From contig NZ_SSOA01000006.1 of the NCBI RefSeq assembly GCF_004801395.1, forward strand, positions 154,965-218,964: DNA of 64,000 nucleotides, read 5' to 3'. The stretch is from Gillisella terrae (GTDB taxonomy: Bacteria; Pseudomonadota; Alphaproteobacteria; Rhizobiales; Rhizobiaceae). The position numbers and the translations under genes are program-made. Below, in pieces: positions 51,562-61,019 of this stretch; positions within the stretch are counted from its first letter, which is position 1, and each line of letters starts with the position of its first letter. The notes under the pieces are model-generated. The model saw nothing but the letters and a program-made list of their open reading frames with translations. It was not told where the DNA came from and searched no databases.

Positions 51562-52131
51562 TCAGCCTTTCAATGCATCCAGTGCCAGGTTCAGCTTCAG
51601 CACATTGACCTGTGGTTCACCAATGAAGCCAAGGGACGGCAGAACTGTTTCACTTTGCACCAAAGCAGCAACGCTGGTTTCTGGCAAGCCTCGCGCCTTG
51701 GCCACCCGCGCAATCTGCGCCTTGGCAAACGCTGGCGAGATATGCGGATCAAGGCCGGAGCCGGAGGCCATCACGGCATCGGCGGGCAGAGGGCCATCGA
51801 TGCCGCTGTCTTTCAGGTGCTTGATGTTGGCGGCAACCGCATCACGCAGCTTGGCCGCCGTTGGCCCCAGATTGGAGCCGCCCGATGCTTGCGCGTTGTA
51901 GGCATCGGGGCTTGTGGCCGATGGCCGTGGCCAGAAATAACGCTCGGTTGTGAAATTCTGGCCAATCAGTTGCGAACCAATCACGGTATCGCCTTTGGTG
52001 ATCAGGCTGCCATTGGCCTGCGCAGGCATGGCAAACTTGGCAACCCCGGTAATAGCCAGCGGATAGCCGATCCCCGTGAGCACGGTCATGAGAATAACAA
52101 GCGAAAATGCGGGACGAAGATGATTAAGCAT
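51562..52131 (-). CDS. kdpC: Potassium-transporting ATPase subunit C
   Basis: A 189-residue subunit with one N-terminal membrane helix ('AFSLVILMTVLTGIGYPLAI'), 'GSLITKGDTVIGSQLIGQNF', 'YFWPRPSAT' and 'DPHISPAFAKAQIARVAKAR', all KdpC landmarks. The ATG at 52131 lies four bases after the kdpB stop. It stabilises the KdpA-KdpB complex. The longer frame to 52209 runs into kdpB. Confidence 0.95.
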   Translation of the reverse strand: MLNHLRPAFSLVILMTVLTGIGYPLAITGVAKFAMPAQANGSLITKGDTVIGSQLIGQNFTTERYFWPRPSATSPDAYNAQASGGSNLGPTAAKLRDAVAANIKHLKDSGIDGPLPADAVMASGSGLDPHISPAFAKAQIARVAKARGLPETSVAALVQSETVLPSLGFIGEPQVNVLKLNLALDALKG

Positions 52132-52135
52132 GATC

Positions 52136-54172
52136 TTACACCAGATTGAGGAAGCCAACCACAAGGTCGATGATCTTGATGCCCGCAAAGGGCAGAACCA
52201 GACCACCAAGCCCGTAGATCAGCAGGTTGCGGCGCAGCAGCACGGCAGCACTGGCCGGGCGATATTCAATGCCCTTCAGCGCCAGCGGAATGAGTGCAAT
52301 GATGATCAGCGCATTGAAAATTACAGCCGACAGAATGGCCGACTTGGGCGACGATAGCCCCATGATGTTCAAGGCATTGAGCTGCGGATAGGTGACAACG
52401 AACAAGGCCGGGATGATGGCAAAATATTTGGCCACATCATTGGCAATCGAGAAGGTTGTCAGCGCACCACGGGTCATCAAGAGCTGTTTGCCAATACCAA
52501 CGATTTCGATCAACTTGGTGGGGCTGGAGTCGAGATCCACCATGTTGGCGGCTTCGCGGGCGGCCTGGGTGCCGGTCTGCATGGCAACACCCACATCGGC
52601 TTGCGCCAGTGCTGGGGCATCGTTGGTGCCGTCGCCGCACATGGCCACAAGGCGACCGCCCTGCTGCTGCTTGCGGATATAGGCAAGCTTGTCTTCCGGC
52701 TTGGCTTCGGCCAGATAATCATCCACGCCAGCTTCTGAAGCAATGGCGGCGGCTGTGACCGGGTTATCACCCGTGACCATCACGGTGCGAATGCCCATGG
52801 CGCGCAATTCTGCAAACCGCTCCTTGATGCCCGGCTTGACCATGTCCTTCAGATGAATCACACCCAGCAGACGATTGCCATTGGCAACAGCCAGCGGTGT
52901 GCCGCCGGTGCGGGCCACCTTTTCCACGGCCTGACGGAAAGCGGCAGGGGCGCTGTTTTCCTTGACGTTGGCAAATTTCAGCACCGAGTCAACGGCCCCT
53001 TTGCGCAAGCGCCGATCGCCAATATCGCAACCCGAGATGCGGGTTTCGGCGGCAAATGGCACCAGAAGATCCACCGTGACATTGGGCGTTTTCACACCAT
53101 AGGTGCCGTTGGCCAAAGCAATGATCGAACGGCCTTCCGGGGTTTCATCGCCAAGGCTTGCCAGCAGGGCTGCTTCGGCCAGCTCATTGGCATCGACGCC
53201 GGGAGCGGGAATAAAGTCAGCCGCCATACGGTTGCCGTAGGTAATCGTGCCGGTCTTGTCGAGCAGCAGCGTGTCCACATCGCCTGCGGCTTCCACGGCC
53301 CGGCCCGAGGTGGCAATAACATTGAACCGCACGAGACGATCCATGCCGGCAATGCCGATGGCCGACAACAGGCCGCCGATGGTGGTGGGAATCAACGTCA
53401 CCAGCAAAGCTGCCAGAACCGTGATGGACACAACTGTGCCGGAATAACCTGCCAGACCCCAGACCGAGACAACGACAATCAGGAAGATCAGCGTCAGGCC
53501 GGACAGAAGAATGGACAAGGCGATTTCGTTGGGGGTTTTCTGCCGTTCGGCCCCTTCGATCAGAGCAATCATGCGGTCCACAAAGCTGGAGCCAGCCTGC
53601 ACGGTGATGCGCACCTTGATCCAGTCCGACAGCACCTGTGTGCCGCCGGTGACAGCCGAGCGGTCGCCGCCGGATTCACGAATGACGGGCGCGGATTCGC
53701 CGGTAATGGCGCTTTCATTGACCGAGGCAATGCCCTCAATCACTTCACCATCGCCGGGGATGAGTTCACCCACATCAACGCGAACAATATCGCCGACTTT
53801 CAAGCTGGTGGCAGGCACCATCTCTTCCTGACCATTGGCCGAGAGACGGCGGGCCACCAACTCGGATTTGGTCTTTTTCAGGCTTTCGGCCTGAGCGCGG
53901 CCGCGGCCCTCGGCCACGGCTTCGGCAAAGGTGGCAAACAACACGGTAAACCACAGCCAGGCGGCAATCTGGCCAGAAAAAACCGGATCGCCAGTGTGGG
54001 TGATCAGATCACGCAGGCAAAGGGCCGTGACAAAGGCTGCCACAACCTCGGTGACAAAAATCACCGGATTGCGCACCAGCTTGCGGGGATCGAGCTTGAT
54101 AAAGGCATCTTTTGCGGCTGGTCCCAGAATGGACGGATCAAGAATGCTCATGCTGGAGGATGTGCGAGACAT
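52136..54172 (-). CDS. kdpB: Potassium-transporting ATPase ATP-binding subunit B
   Basis: A 678-residue P-type ATPase. The TGES motif is at 157-160, the phosphorylated Asp305 lies in DKTGT, '[20 protein letters not shown]' is the hinge motif, and '[15 protein letters not shown]' is the transmembrane motif specific to KdpB. The ATG at 54172 has GGGAG six bases upstream; an upstream TTG at 54187 is rejected. It hydrolyses ATP to drive K+ through KdpA. Confidence 0.96.
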   Translation of the reverse strand: MSRTSSSMSILDPSILGPAAKDAFIKLDPRKLVRNPVIFVTEVVAAFVTALCLRDLITHTGDPVFSGQIAAWLWFTVLFATFAEAVAEGRGRAQAESLKKTKSELVARRLSANGQEEMVPATSLKVGDIVRVDVGELIPGDGEVIEGIASVNESAITGESAPVIRESGGDRSAVTGGTQVLSDWIKVRITVQAGSSFVDRMIALIEGAERQKTPNEIALSILLSGLTLIFLIVVVSVWGLAGYSGTVVSITVLAALLVTLIPTTIGGLLSAIGIAGMDRLVRFNVIATSGRAVEAAGDVDTLLLDKTGTITYGNRMAADFIPAPGVDANELAEAALLASLGDETPEGRSIIALANGTYGVKTPNVTVDLLVPFAAETRISGCDIGDRRLRKGAVDSVLKFANVKENSAPAAFRQAVEKVARTGGTPLAVANGNRLLGVIHLKDMVKPGIKERFAELRAMGIRTVMVTGDNPVTAAAIASEAGVDDYLAEAKPEDKLAYIRKQQQGGRLVAMCGDGTNDAPALAQADVGVAMQTGTQAAREAANMVDLDSSPTKLIEIVGIGKQLLMTRGALTTFSIANDVAKYFAIIPALFVVTYPQLNALNIMGLSSPKSAILSAVIFNALIIIALIPLALKGIEYRPASAAVLLRRNLLIYGLGGLVLPFAGIKIIDLVVGFLNLV

Positions 54173-54183
54173 GGAAATCTCCC

Positions 54184-55893
54184 TCAAAATGTTTGGCCAG
54201 CGAGCATGGCGAGATGCTCAACAATCGGACCAAGGGCGAGTGCTGGGAAAAATTGCAGGCCACCAAGGATCAGGATGACCCCGATGAGAAGACCGGCAAA
54301 AAGCGGTGTGGCGGTAGGGAATGTGCCTGTCGATGCCGGAATTTTCTGCTTGGCGGCCAGAGATCCGGCAATGGCCATCACGGGTACGATATACCCAAAG
54401 CGGCCCAGCATCATGGAAATACCCAGCGTGGTGTTATACCAGGCGGTATTGCCATTCAGACCGCCCATGGCCGAGCCATTGTTGCCGGCAGCAGAAGTAA
54501 AGGCATAGAGAATTTCTGACAAACCATGCGGACCGGGCGTGCCGATACTGGCCACCGCAAAGGACAACATGGCAGACACCGCTGAAAAGCCAAGGATGAC
54601 GGCAGGCAGGATCAGCACCGCAAGCATGGCAAATTTCATTTCGCGCGATTCAATCTTCTTGCCCAGAAATTCCGGTGTGCGTCCCACCATCAGGCCAGCC
54701 ACAAACACCGCCAGAATGGCAAACACAATCAGGCCATAAAGACCGGAGCCAACACCGCCGGGCAGAATTTCGCCAAGCTGAATCAGGAACATCGGCACCA
54801 GACCACCAAGGCCGGTAAACGAGCCGATCATGCCATTGACGCCACCGTTGGATTCACCCGTGGTAACGGCGGCATAAAGCGCTGTCATGGCCTGACCAAA
54901 GCGCACTTCCTTGCCTTCCATATTGCCTTGCAGGCTATCTACACCCAGCGAGGTCAGAATGGGATTGCCTTGGGATTCGGCCCAATAAATGATCGCCACA
55001 CCGGCAAGCAGCAGAGCAGCAATCGAGCAGATCAGGGTCCAGCCCTGACGGCGGTTGCCGGTCATTTCGCCAAAGGTGAACACCAGAGCGGAGGAGATAG
55101 ACATCATCGCAAAGATGTTGAGATAGCCGGAAATCACATTTGGATTTTCAAACGGATGGGCGGCATTGGCATTGAAAAAGCCACCGCCATTGGTGCCAAG
55201 CTGCTTGATGGCTTCCTGACTGGCCACAGGGCCAACGGCGATCATCTGCTTTGCGCCTTCCAGCGTGGTGGCAGCCACCGAGCCATCCAGCGTCTGCGGC
55301 AGACCAAGCGCCACAAACACCAGCGCCAGAATGATAGCCATCGGCAACAGCACATACAGCGTGGCGCGGGTGACATCGACCCAGAAATTACCAAGGGTCG
55401 GGCTTTGCGAGCGCATAAAGGCGCGGGTCACGGCAATGGCCAGCGCAATGCCCGTGGCCGCAGACAGGAAGTTCTGCACTGTCAAACCGGCCATCTGGGT
55501 GAAATTGCTCATCACCGCCTCACCGCTATAGTTTTGCCAATTGGTATTGGTCACAAAGCTGACGGCGGTATTGAACGACAGATCGGCAGGCACATTGGCG
55601 AAGCCTTGCGGATTGATGGGCAGATAGGCTTGCAGGCGCATAATGGCATAAAGAACGATAAAGCCAGCCAGCGAAAATGCCAGCATGGCCAGCGTATAGG
55701 CCAGCCATCCCTGTTCCTTGTCTGCCTTGATCGCAGACAGTTTATAAAATCCGTGCTCCAGCGGGGCGAGAACGGGGGTGAGAAATGTTGGTTTGCCGGA
55801 AAAAACCGCGCTCATGTAAAGACCAAGCGGTTTGATGACGGCAAGGACGAGCAGAAAGACGATGCAGATTTGCATCCATCCGAGCAAAGTCAT
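54184..55893 (-). CDS. kdpA: Potassium-transporting ATPase subunit A
   Basis: A 569-residue channel-like subunit with ten or more helices. Selectivity-filter-type loops are visible at '[17 protein letters not shown]', '[20 protein letters not shown]', '[20 protein letters not shown]' and '[16 protein letters not shown]', the four KdpA pore repeats. It lies 20 bp after kdpF and 11 bp before kdpB. Confidence 0.96.
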   Translation of the reverse strand: MTLLGWMQICIVFLLVLAVIKPLGLYMSAVFSGKPTFLTPVLAPLEHGFYKLSAIKADKEQGWLAYTLAMLAFSLAGFIVLYAIMRLQAYLPINPQGFANVPADLSFNTAVSFVTNTNWQNYSGEAVMSNFTQMAGLTVQNFLSAATGIALAIAVTRAFMRSQSPTLGNFWVDVTRATLYVLLPMAIILALVFVALGLPQTLDGSVAATTLEGAKQMIAVGPVASQEAIKQLGTNGGGFFNANAAHPFENPNVISGYLNIFAMMSISSALVFTFGEMTGNRRQGWTLICSIAALLLAGVAIIYWAESQGNPILTSLGVDSLQGNMEGKEVRFGQAMTALYAAVTTGESNGGVNGMIGSFTGLGGLVPMFLIQLGEILPGGVGSGLYGLIVFAILAVFVAGLMVGRTPEFLGKKIESREMKFAMLAVLILPAVILGFSAVSAMLSFAVASIGTPGPHGLSEILYAFTSAAGNNGSAMGGLNGNTAWYNTTLGISMMLGRFGYIVPVMAIAGSLAAKQKIPASTGTFPTATPLFAGLLIGVILILGGLQFFPALALGPIVEHLAMLAGQTF

Positions 55894-55913
55894 GGGAAAT
55901 GTCCTTGAGGCGT

Positions 55914-56000
55914 TTAGAATTTCTCGGGCCGGAGCAACGTTGCCACCAGATAGACTGCCAGGGCCGCTGCAATGAAAAGACCAATAAGGGGCTCAAGCAT
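55914..56000 (-). CDS. kdpF: Potassium-transporting ATPase subunit F
   Basis: A 28-residue single-helix protein starting [19 protein letters not shown] and ending LLRPEKF, the usual KdpF pattern. GAGGGTGCC precedes the ATG. It stabilises the Kdp complex. It lies seven bases after the stop of another tiny membrane ORF. Confidence 0.92.
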   Translation of the reverse strand: MLEPLIGLFIAAALAVYLVATLLRPEKF

Positions 56001-56007
56001 GGCACCC

Positions 56008-56091
56008 TCACAAACGCTGGAGAGAATGCGCATAAAGCGCGAGAGCACCGAAGATGCCCACGCCCAGCGCAATAAAGATGATGTCGGACAT
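56008..56091 (-). CDS. 27-residue membrane ORF ahead of kdpF
   Basis: ATG at 56091, TGA at 56010-56008, 27 residues: MSDIIFIALGVGIFGALALY followed by a short AHSLQRL tail, i.e. one membrane helix of about 18 residues. AGGAG lies seven bases before the ATG, and kdpF begins seven bases after the stop. It is therefore the first translated ORF of the kdp transcript. I recall similar tiny proteins ending in -RL ahead of kdp genes in other bacteria, but could not check. It may be an additional Kdp subunit or a leader peptide. Confidence 0.65.
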   Translation of the reverse strand: MSDIIFIALGVGIFGALALYAHSLQRL

Positions 56092-56167
56092 AGCCGCACT
56101 CCTGTTGTTTACAGGCACAATCTAGGCTGACTTCGGCTCAGGTTTCGATTGCGAAGAGCCGGTGCGG

Positions 56168-56185
56168 GCATAAAGAAAATATAAA
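56168..56185 (-). promoter_or_regulatory. KdpE-like binding box upstream of the kdp operon
   Basis: On the minus strand the sequence is TTTATATTTTCTTTATGCC. The E. coli KdpE site is, from memory, TTTATACTTTTTTTACACC; 15 of 19 bases agree. It lies about 80 bp upstream of the first kdp-operon ORF, where an activator of that promoter should bind. Confidence 0.55.
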
Positions 56186-56242
56186 GATCGAGCCTATGGC
56201 GGCGGAGGTCTTACAAATTGCTTCCGGGCGGATCTTTGAGGC

Positions 56243-56360
56243 TTCTGCATAATTCCTTAAATCGGAATCGATTTAAGGAGAAAATTATGCAGCAGCTTAA
56301 AAGTGCTACAGCGGATAGAAAAGTGCGGCAGCAAAACTTTATGTGCCACATATGGCGCAG
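56243..56360. repeat. RIME-like repeat, reversed, diverged module A
   Basis: Module B (56243-56296) pairs TCCTTAAATCGG with CGATTTAAGGA inside CTGCATAATT and AATTATGCAG. Module A follows in the opposite order to the copy at 7983 (TGCTACAGC ... GTGCCACATATGGCGCA), with several changes. Confidence 0.65.
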
Positions 56361-56422
56361 GGCGCGGTAAAGAGAGCTTTCGCGGAAAGATATGCGGCTG
56401 TCGTGTGTCTCCAGCATCCATC

Positions 56423-56995
56423 ATGGGGATCACACTTTTGTCGATTGAACATTTTGTAGAGCATTATGGCTTGCTCGCTGTCTTTGGCGGTGCGGGGATA
56501 GAAGGCGAAGCTGTGGTTTTTCTCGGCGGCGTGCTCGCCCATCGCGGCTTGCTGATCTATTGGCAGGTGGCAATGGCTGCCGCCGCAGGGTCGTTTCTGA
56601 TGGATCAATTGCTGTTTTTTGCCGGGCGCTATGCCAGCGGCAATCTGTGGGTGCGCAAGCTGATTTCGCATCCGATCCTGATCCGTGTAACAGAGCTACT
56701 CGAGCGTTATCCCACCGGGTTTGTCGTGGCCTTTCGCTGGATTTATGGAATGCGCACCATCAGCCCGATCGTTATCGGTATGTCACGCATTCCCACCCTC
56801 AAATTCATGGCGCTGAACGCGATGGCTGCGGCAATCTGGGGGCCGGTTATTGCCGGGATTGGCTTTATCTTTGGCCACGGTATTGAAACGCTGTTGGGCC
56901 GATTTGCGCTCGAAGCACATCTCGCCTTCGCTTTGGTGGCCATTCTTGTGGTGCTGTGCGCCGCCGTTCTCTATCAAAAATATGCGGAAAAATAG
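56423..56995 (+). CDS. DedA family membrane protein
   Basis: A 190-residue polytopic protein of the DedA/SNARE-associated family, which includes undecaprenyl-phosphate and other lipid flippases. 'GIEGEAVVFLGGVLAHRGLL' is the conserved acidic motif region, 'AAAGSFLMDQLLFFAGRYAS' the second, and 'FVVAFRWIYGMRTISPIVIG' carries the family's conserved Arg pair. The ATG at 56423 is chosen although its ribosome site is weak; a TTG at 56438 has GGGGA upstream. It stands alone. Confidence 0.85.
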   Translation: MGITLLSIEHFVEHYGLLAVFGGAGIEGEAVVFLGGVLAHRGLLIYWQVAMAAAAGSFLMDQLLFFAGRYASGNLWVRKLISHPILIRVTELLERYPTGFVVAFRWIYGMRTISPIVIGMSRIPTLKFMALNAMAAAIWGPVIAGIGFIFGHGIETLLGRFALEAHLAFALVAILVVLCAAVLYQKYAEK

Positions 56996-57040
56996 CGCCA
57001 ACAGCATTGGAACGAAGCGTGGAAACCGCTCTTTCTCTGT

Positions 57041-57095
57041 GCTGCATCATTTTCACCTTAAATTGATTCCGATTTGCGATGAAAATTATGCAGTA
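57041..57095. repeat. RIME-like module B
   Basis: GCTGCATCATTTTCACCTTA, ATTGATTCCGATTTGCGATG and AAAATTATGCAGTAG; the inner stem is partly decayed. It lies between the DedA and CLC genes. Confidence 0.6.
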
Positions 57096-57183
57096 GCTGC
57101 ACCAAGAACGCATTTCAACCAGATGTGTATAGGCTGAAGGTTTGATGTTTTGAATGTATTGCAAGACTGAAAGAGTAGAGGAT

Positions 57184-58482
57184 ATGAGTGACGCCGTTTC
57201 GGCCGCAAGCCGCTCCACACCTGTGCCGCGAGATTTCCATGCCATTGCCTGGCGCTTTCCGGTGGCCATTGCCGCAACCGGTTTGTTTGCAGGTATTTCG
57301 GGGATGCTGCTGGCGCTTTTGCTGCATGCCCTCCAGCACATTGCTTTTGGCTATAGTTTGGATGCGATCATTGGTCCCATCAGTTTTCTTGAGGGTGTTC
57401 AGCATGCCTCACCGATGCGACGCCTTATTGTGCTGTTGACATGCGGTGCCATTGCGGGCGTGGGATGGTGGCTTGTCTACCGTTTTGGCCGCCCGCTCGT
57501 GGCTATTCGCAAAGCCGTTGCCAATCCCGAATTGGAAATGCCGATCATTTCCACGCTCGGCCACGCTCTCTTGCAGATCATCACCGTCGCGCTCGGATCG
57601 CCGCTTGGCCGTGAGGTTGCGCCGCGTGAGGTGGGCGCCTTGTTTGGCGGCTGGCTGGGCAGAAAACTCAAGCTTTCTTTGGAACAGGTGCAGATTCTGA
57701 TTGCCTGTGGCGCAGGGGCAGGCCTCGCGGCGGTGTATAACGTGCCATTTGCCGGTGCCGTGTTTGTTTTGGAAGTCCTGCTGGTAACGTTTAACACCCA
57801 GGTTGCTGCCGCCGCATTATTCACCTCGGCAATCGCGGCCTATGTGGCATGGCTTGGGCTGGGAGATGCATCACAATATGCCTTGCCGCCGTTGCAGATG
57901 GGGATTTCGCTTGTGGTCTGGGCCGCCATTTGCGGGCCGATCTTCGGTGTCGCTGGCCTCCACTATGGTCATCTGGCCGCCTGGGCCCGCAAGGCCGCGC
58001 CGCGCCAGCGGCAAATCATTCTGTGGTGTGTCGGTGCTTTTGGCCTGCTCGGCGTGTTGTCCATGGCTTTCCCGCAGCTTCTGGGCAATGGCAAAGGGCC
58101 AATCCAGTTAGGGTTAAACGGCGGCGTCTCAACCCAACTGGCGCTTACACTTCTTGTTTTGAAACTCTTTGTAACAACGCTGTGTCTGCGGGCCGGTGCT
58201 GAAGGCGGACTTCTGACCCCGGGCATGACGATTGGCGCACTCCTTGCCCTTGTGCTGGGGTCTCTGTGGAATATGCTGGGTTTTTCCCCAATCGCCATGG
58301 GTGCCTTCGCACTGATCGGTGCAAGTGCCTTTCTTGCTGTGTCCATGAACATGCCGCTGACGGCCATTGCCCTTGCATTTGGTTTTACCGGCGCAAATCA
58401 GGATTTTTATATTCCCATTCTGATTGCCGTATCCCTCGCAACCATGACGGCCAAGCAATATAGCCGGTTCGGATCCCGATAA
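57184..58482 (+). CDS. CLC family chloride channel/transporter
   Basis: A 432-residue CLC protein with about ten hydrophobic helices. The selectivity motif region 'ALGSPLGREVAPREVGALFG' keeps the gating Glu (Glu144) of GRExP but has Val-Ala before Pro instead of GREGP. 'GAGAGLAAVYNVPFAGAVFV' and 'GAEGGLLTPGMTIGALLALV' are the second and third anion-binding segments; 'GAFALIGASAFLAVSMNMPL' follows. The ATG at 57184 has AGAGGAT upstream. Such proteins exchange Cl- for H+; variants carry nitrate or fluoride. Confidence 0.9.
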   Translation: MSDAVSAASRSTPVPRDFHAIAWRFPVAIAATGLFAGISGMLLALLLHALQHIAFGYSLDAIIGPISFLEGVQHASPMRRLIVLLTCGAIAGVGWWLVYRFGRPLVAIRKAVANPELEMPIISTLGHALLQIITVALGSPLGREVAPREVGALFGGWLGRKLKLSLEQVQILIACGAGAGLAAVYNVPFAGAVFVLEVLLVTFNTQVAAAALFTSAIAAYVAWLGLGDASQYALPPLQMGISLVVWAAICGPIFGVAGLHYGHLAAWARKAAPRQRQIILWCVGAFGLLGVLSMAFPQLLGNGKGPIQLGLNGGVSTQLALTLLVLKLFVTTLCLRAGAEGGLLTPGMTIGALLALVLGSLWNMLGFSPIAMGAFALIGASAFLAVSMNMPLTAIALAFGFTGANQDFYIPILIAVSLATMTAKQYSRFGSR

Positions 58483-58488
58483 TCGTTT

Positions 58489-58523
58489 ACAGTGCCTCTC
58501 GCCTCTGTGGTGAGAGGCACTGT
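58489..58523 (+). terminator. Terminator hairpin after the CLC gene
   Basis: ACAGTGCCTCTC (58489-58500) pairs perfectly with GAGAGGCACTGT (58512-58523). There is only a short T-tract after it. Confidence 0.65.
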
Positions 58524-58634
58524 TGATGGGTGCAACGCCCCTCCTCCGCAATCGCGTGTGGCGGTTAAGGTGCGCGTATCGGGACCAATAGCGTTGGACT
58601 GTCTTGGTGACGGTATGGAAGGGTGAGAGAACGA

Positions 58635-59579
58635 TCAGGGTGCCGACGGCTGGTTTTTGACAATATCGGCCAGAACCGAAATGGCGATGTCCCGAGCCGA
58701 TTTTGAGCCGCGAAAAAGACCGGCAGGCCCGTGGATGCGCTCGATATTTTCTTGTGAAAAGCCGCTTTTCAAAAGTGCTTCACGCCGCCGGACGTGGGCC
58801 GCCTCATTTCCAATCGCGCCGATATAATAGGCAGGTGATGCAAGCGCTGATGGCATGAATGCGTCTTCCCACAAATGATCATGAAACATGAAAACAACAG
58901 CCGTACGGGCGTCGGCAGCAAGCGCATAAGTCTTTGTGGTGCTGACAAGTGCTATGACTTCTACCCCCAATGACTTTGCATGTTCGCGGGTCATGGCATC
59001 GGGAGAGAGCAGTTGAACATCAAACTCGGAGATTATCGCCAGACGGGCCAATTGAACCGCAGATGGCCCGCTGCCTGCAATGATGAGCTGGCGTCGCGGC
59101 CTGTAGTGCACAGTGAACACGCTCGCAATATCGCTGCGGAATGCGGGCAAATGCAGGGTCATGATCTGCGGACAACGTTGTTGCAGTCCTCTATCGATAG
59201 AAATGAGGGTCTCGGTGGGCTGGCTCACATCAAAATAGAGGTCTATCCCACTGCCACATGGCAATTGGATGTCGAAATATTCCGATCCCTCGCCATATCT
59301 GACCAGACGGTTTTGGCCACTGGTCAGCGCGCCCAGCGCTTCGGCAACAATGGCGCGTTCAATGCACCCGCCAGATAGATAGCCAATGAACGAGCCATCT
59401 TCTGAAACCACCATTTGAGCTCCAGGATAGCGCGGTGAAGAGCCATCAATGCGAACCAAAGTCACAATGACGTAACGATTGCCCTTTCTGGCGCAATCAA
59501 TCGCATAGTCCAAGACGTAATCGGTCAATGCATCCCATTGCATCTGATTGTGTTTCATATCGCACTTTTCATGGTCCAT
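58635..59579 (-). CDS. XdhC/CoxI family protein
   Basis: A 314-residue protein of the family that sulfurates or inserts molybdenum cofactor into xanthine dehydrogenase and related enzymes. The N-terminal XdhC_CoxI domain has 'VTLVRIDGSSPRYPGAQMVV' and 'GYLSGGCIERAIVAEALGAL'; the C-terminal XdhC_C Rossmann domain has 'LIIAGSGPSAVQLARLAIIS', 'FMFHDHLWEDAFMPSALASP' and 'YYIGAIGNEAAHVRRREAL'. No molybdo-hydroxylase gene is in the window, so its client enzyme is elsewhere. The ATG at 59579 or 59558 could be the start. Confidence 0.85.
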   Translation of the reverse strand: MDHEKCDMKHNQMQWDALTDYVLDYAIDCARKGNRYVIVTLVRIDGSSPRYPGAQMVVSEDGSFIGYLSGGCIERAIVAEALGALTSGQNRLVRYGEGSEYFDIQLPCGSGIDLYFDVSQPTETLISIDRGLQQRCPQIMTLHLPAFRSDIASVFTVHYRPRRQLIIAGSGPSAVQLARLAIISEFDVQLLSPDAMTREHAKSLGVEVIALVSTTKTYALAADARTAVVFMFHDHLWEDAFMPSALASPAYYIGAIGNEAAHVRRREALLKSGFSQENIERIHGPAGLFRGSKSARDIAISVLADIVKNQPSAP

Positions 59580-59652
59580 GCGCCCAGTCGCCTATTGGAA
59601 AAGCCATCTTGCAGCTACAAAACTTGCAAGATAGTTTATTGTATAATTTAAG

Positions 59653-59702
59653 CGTTTACAGCGTGCCTTGTGGGCCATAGATGGCGCACGCTGCTGTAAC
59701 AC
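59653..59702. repeat. RIME-like module A alone
   Basis: GTTTACAGCGTGCC ... GGCGCACGCTGCTGTAAC forms an imperfect hairpin around GGCCATAGATGGCGC, close to module A of the full copy at 7983. No module B is attached. Confidence 0.55.
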
Positions 59703-59812
59703 CGCCTCATCGTGCATCTTCTGATTTGGTGATACGCATCTGTGCATAAGAGCACAGATGCGTTCAATGGGAATTTCCGACCACCTGCCCGGAAATATGA
59801 AGAAGCACTTGG

Positions 59813-60592
59813 TTAGACGGTGGGCACGGTCCCACCGTCAATGGTGTATTCTGCGCCGGTGATGGAGGCAGCGCGCTCGGACGCCAGAAAGGCAATCAGA
59901 TTTGCCACCTCTTCCGGGTTGGCGGGGCGGCCAAGGGGTATGCCACCCAATGAGTCCATGATGATCTTTTTGCCGCCTTCAAGGTCTGTGCCTGCCTGCA
60001 TTGCCAGTCGCTCCGCCAAATCAAGAGAGGATTCTGTGGCGATCCAACCGGGAGAAACCCGAACAACCCGCACGCCCTTGGGCGAAACCTCTTTGGAGAG
60101 AGACTTGCTATAGGTGGAAAGTGCGGCTTTTGCTGCTGCATAAGCTGTGGTGGACTCCGGCAAAGGAAGAACACTCTGGATCGACGTGACATGGATGACA
60201 ACGCCACCGCCTTGGTCGATCATCTCCGGTAGCAATTGGCGATCGAGCCGAACAGCCGGATACAGATTGAGCGAAAATTCCTGATCCCACACCGCGTCTG
60301 AAAGGGCCGAGAAGCCTCCTGCGGGCGCAGATGAGCCGCCAAGCATGTGCACCAGAACATCAACTCCACCCAGATGCTGGCGGGCGGCCATGGCCACAGC
60401 TTTGCATCCGTCTGATGTTGTGAGGTCTGCTTCGACAAACGCTACCTCCGACATGTGAGGGGGACGCGAGCGCGCAGTTGTCAGAACCTGCGCGCCAAGC
60501 TGTTGAAACAATTGGACGGTGGCGGCCCCCGCACCTTTTGTTCCCGCCGTCACCAGAACGCGCTTGCCTTTCAGATTGATGAAATCTTCCAT
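59813..60592 (-). CDS. Short-chain dehydrogenase/reductase
   Basis: A 259-residue SDR. The coenzyme motif is '[20 protein letters not shown]', slightly off the TGxxxGxG consensus (TAGTKGAG); the catalytic Ser and Tyr-x3-Lys lie in '[12 protein letters not shown]' and '[12 protein letters not shown]'. The tail '[14 protein letters not shown]' is typical. GGAGATC precedes the ATG at 60592, which overlaps the stop of the SnoaL-like gene (TGATG). It is a two-gene operon divergent from a LysR regulator; the substrate is unknown. Confidence 0.88.
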   Translation of the reverse strand: MEDFINLKGKRVLVTAGTKGAGAATVQLFQQLGAQVLTTARSRPPHMSEVAFVEADLTTSDGCKAVAMAARQHLGGVDVLVHMLGGSSAPAGGFSALSDAVWDQEFSLNLYPAVRLDRQLLPEMIDQGGGVVIHVTSIQSVLPLPESTTAYAAAKAALSTYSKSLSKEVSPKGVRVVRVSPGWIATESSLDLAERLAMQAGTDLEGGKKIIMDSLGGIPLGRPANPEEVANLIAFLASERAASITGAEYTIDGGTVPTV

Positions 60593-60912
60593 CACTTGAT
60601 CTCCAGCTTTGCGATCTTCCCATTCGTGATGGTGAATGTATGCGTGAGTGTTATGGGGCTGCCCGCAAATGCACCACTGACGCTGGCCCGGACTTGGGTC
60701 ACATTGCTTTCGGTTTTGACGTCCAAAGGCGCGACCACGAATTGCGATGCCTGCTTTGCCGCCGTCCACCAGATGCGGATAGCATCCTTGCCTTGATGCA
60801 GGCTTTGTTCATCGTCAACAACGGCATCCGTTGTGAATGTATCTATGAGCGCATCGGCATCATTGTGATGATCCGCCTCAAAATATGAGGCCACAATCGT
60901 TGGCATCGTCAT
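60592..60912 (-). CDS. SnoaL-like/nuclear transport factor 2-fold protein
   Basis: A 106-residue protein: '[20 protein letters not shown]', '[20 protein letters not shown]' and '[17 protein letters not shown]' are typical of the SnoaL_2 cone fold, used for small-molecule isomerases and binding proteins. AGGAGAAGACC precedes the ATG at 60912. It is co-transcribed with the SDR and likely handles the same compound. Confidence 0.78.
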   Translation of the reverse strand: MTMPTIVASYFEADHHNDADALIDTFTTDAVVDDEQSLHQGKDAIRIWWTAAKQASQFVVAPLDVKTESNVTQVRASVSGAFAGSPITLTHTFTITNGKIAKLEIK

Positions 60913-61019
60913 GGTCTTCTCCTGGCTTTCGATTTCGATCTCTGCAGGGAGATGTAAGGCTCTTTGTTTCTTACGATAAGTGGGATAAAATGGCATCTTG
61001 AGATGAGAAAATCGGGACA

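Larger units (their letters stand above)
56092..56422. other. Divergent region between kdp operon and DedA gene
   Basis: About 330 bp. It holds a KdpE-like box at 56168-56185, presumably with the kdp promoter beside it, and a RIME-like repeat at 56243-56360 nearer the DedA gene. No further gene is credible; the frame from 56303 is open into DedA but starts inside the repeat. Confidence 0.5.
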
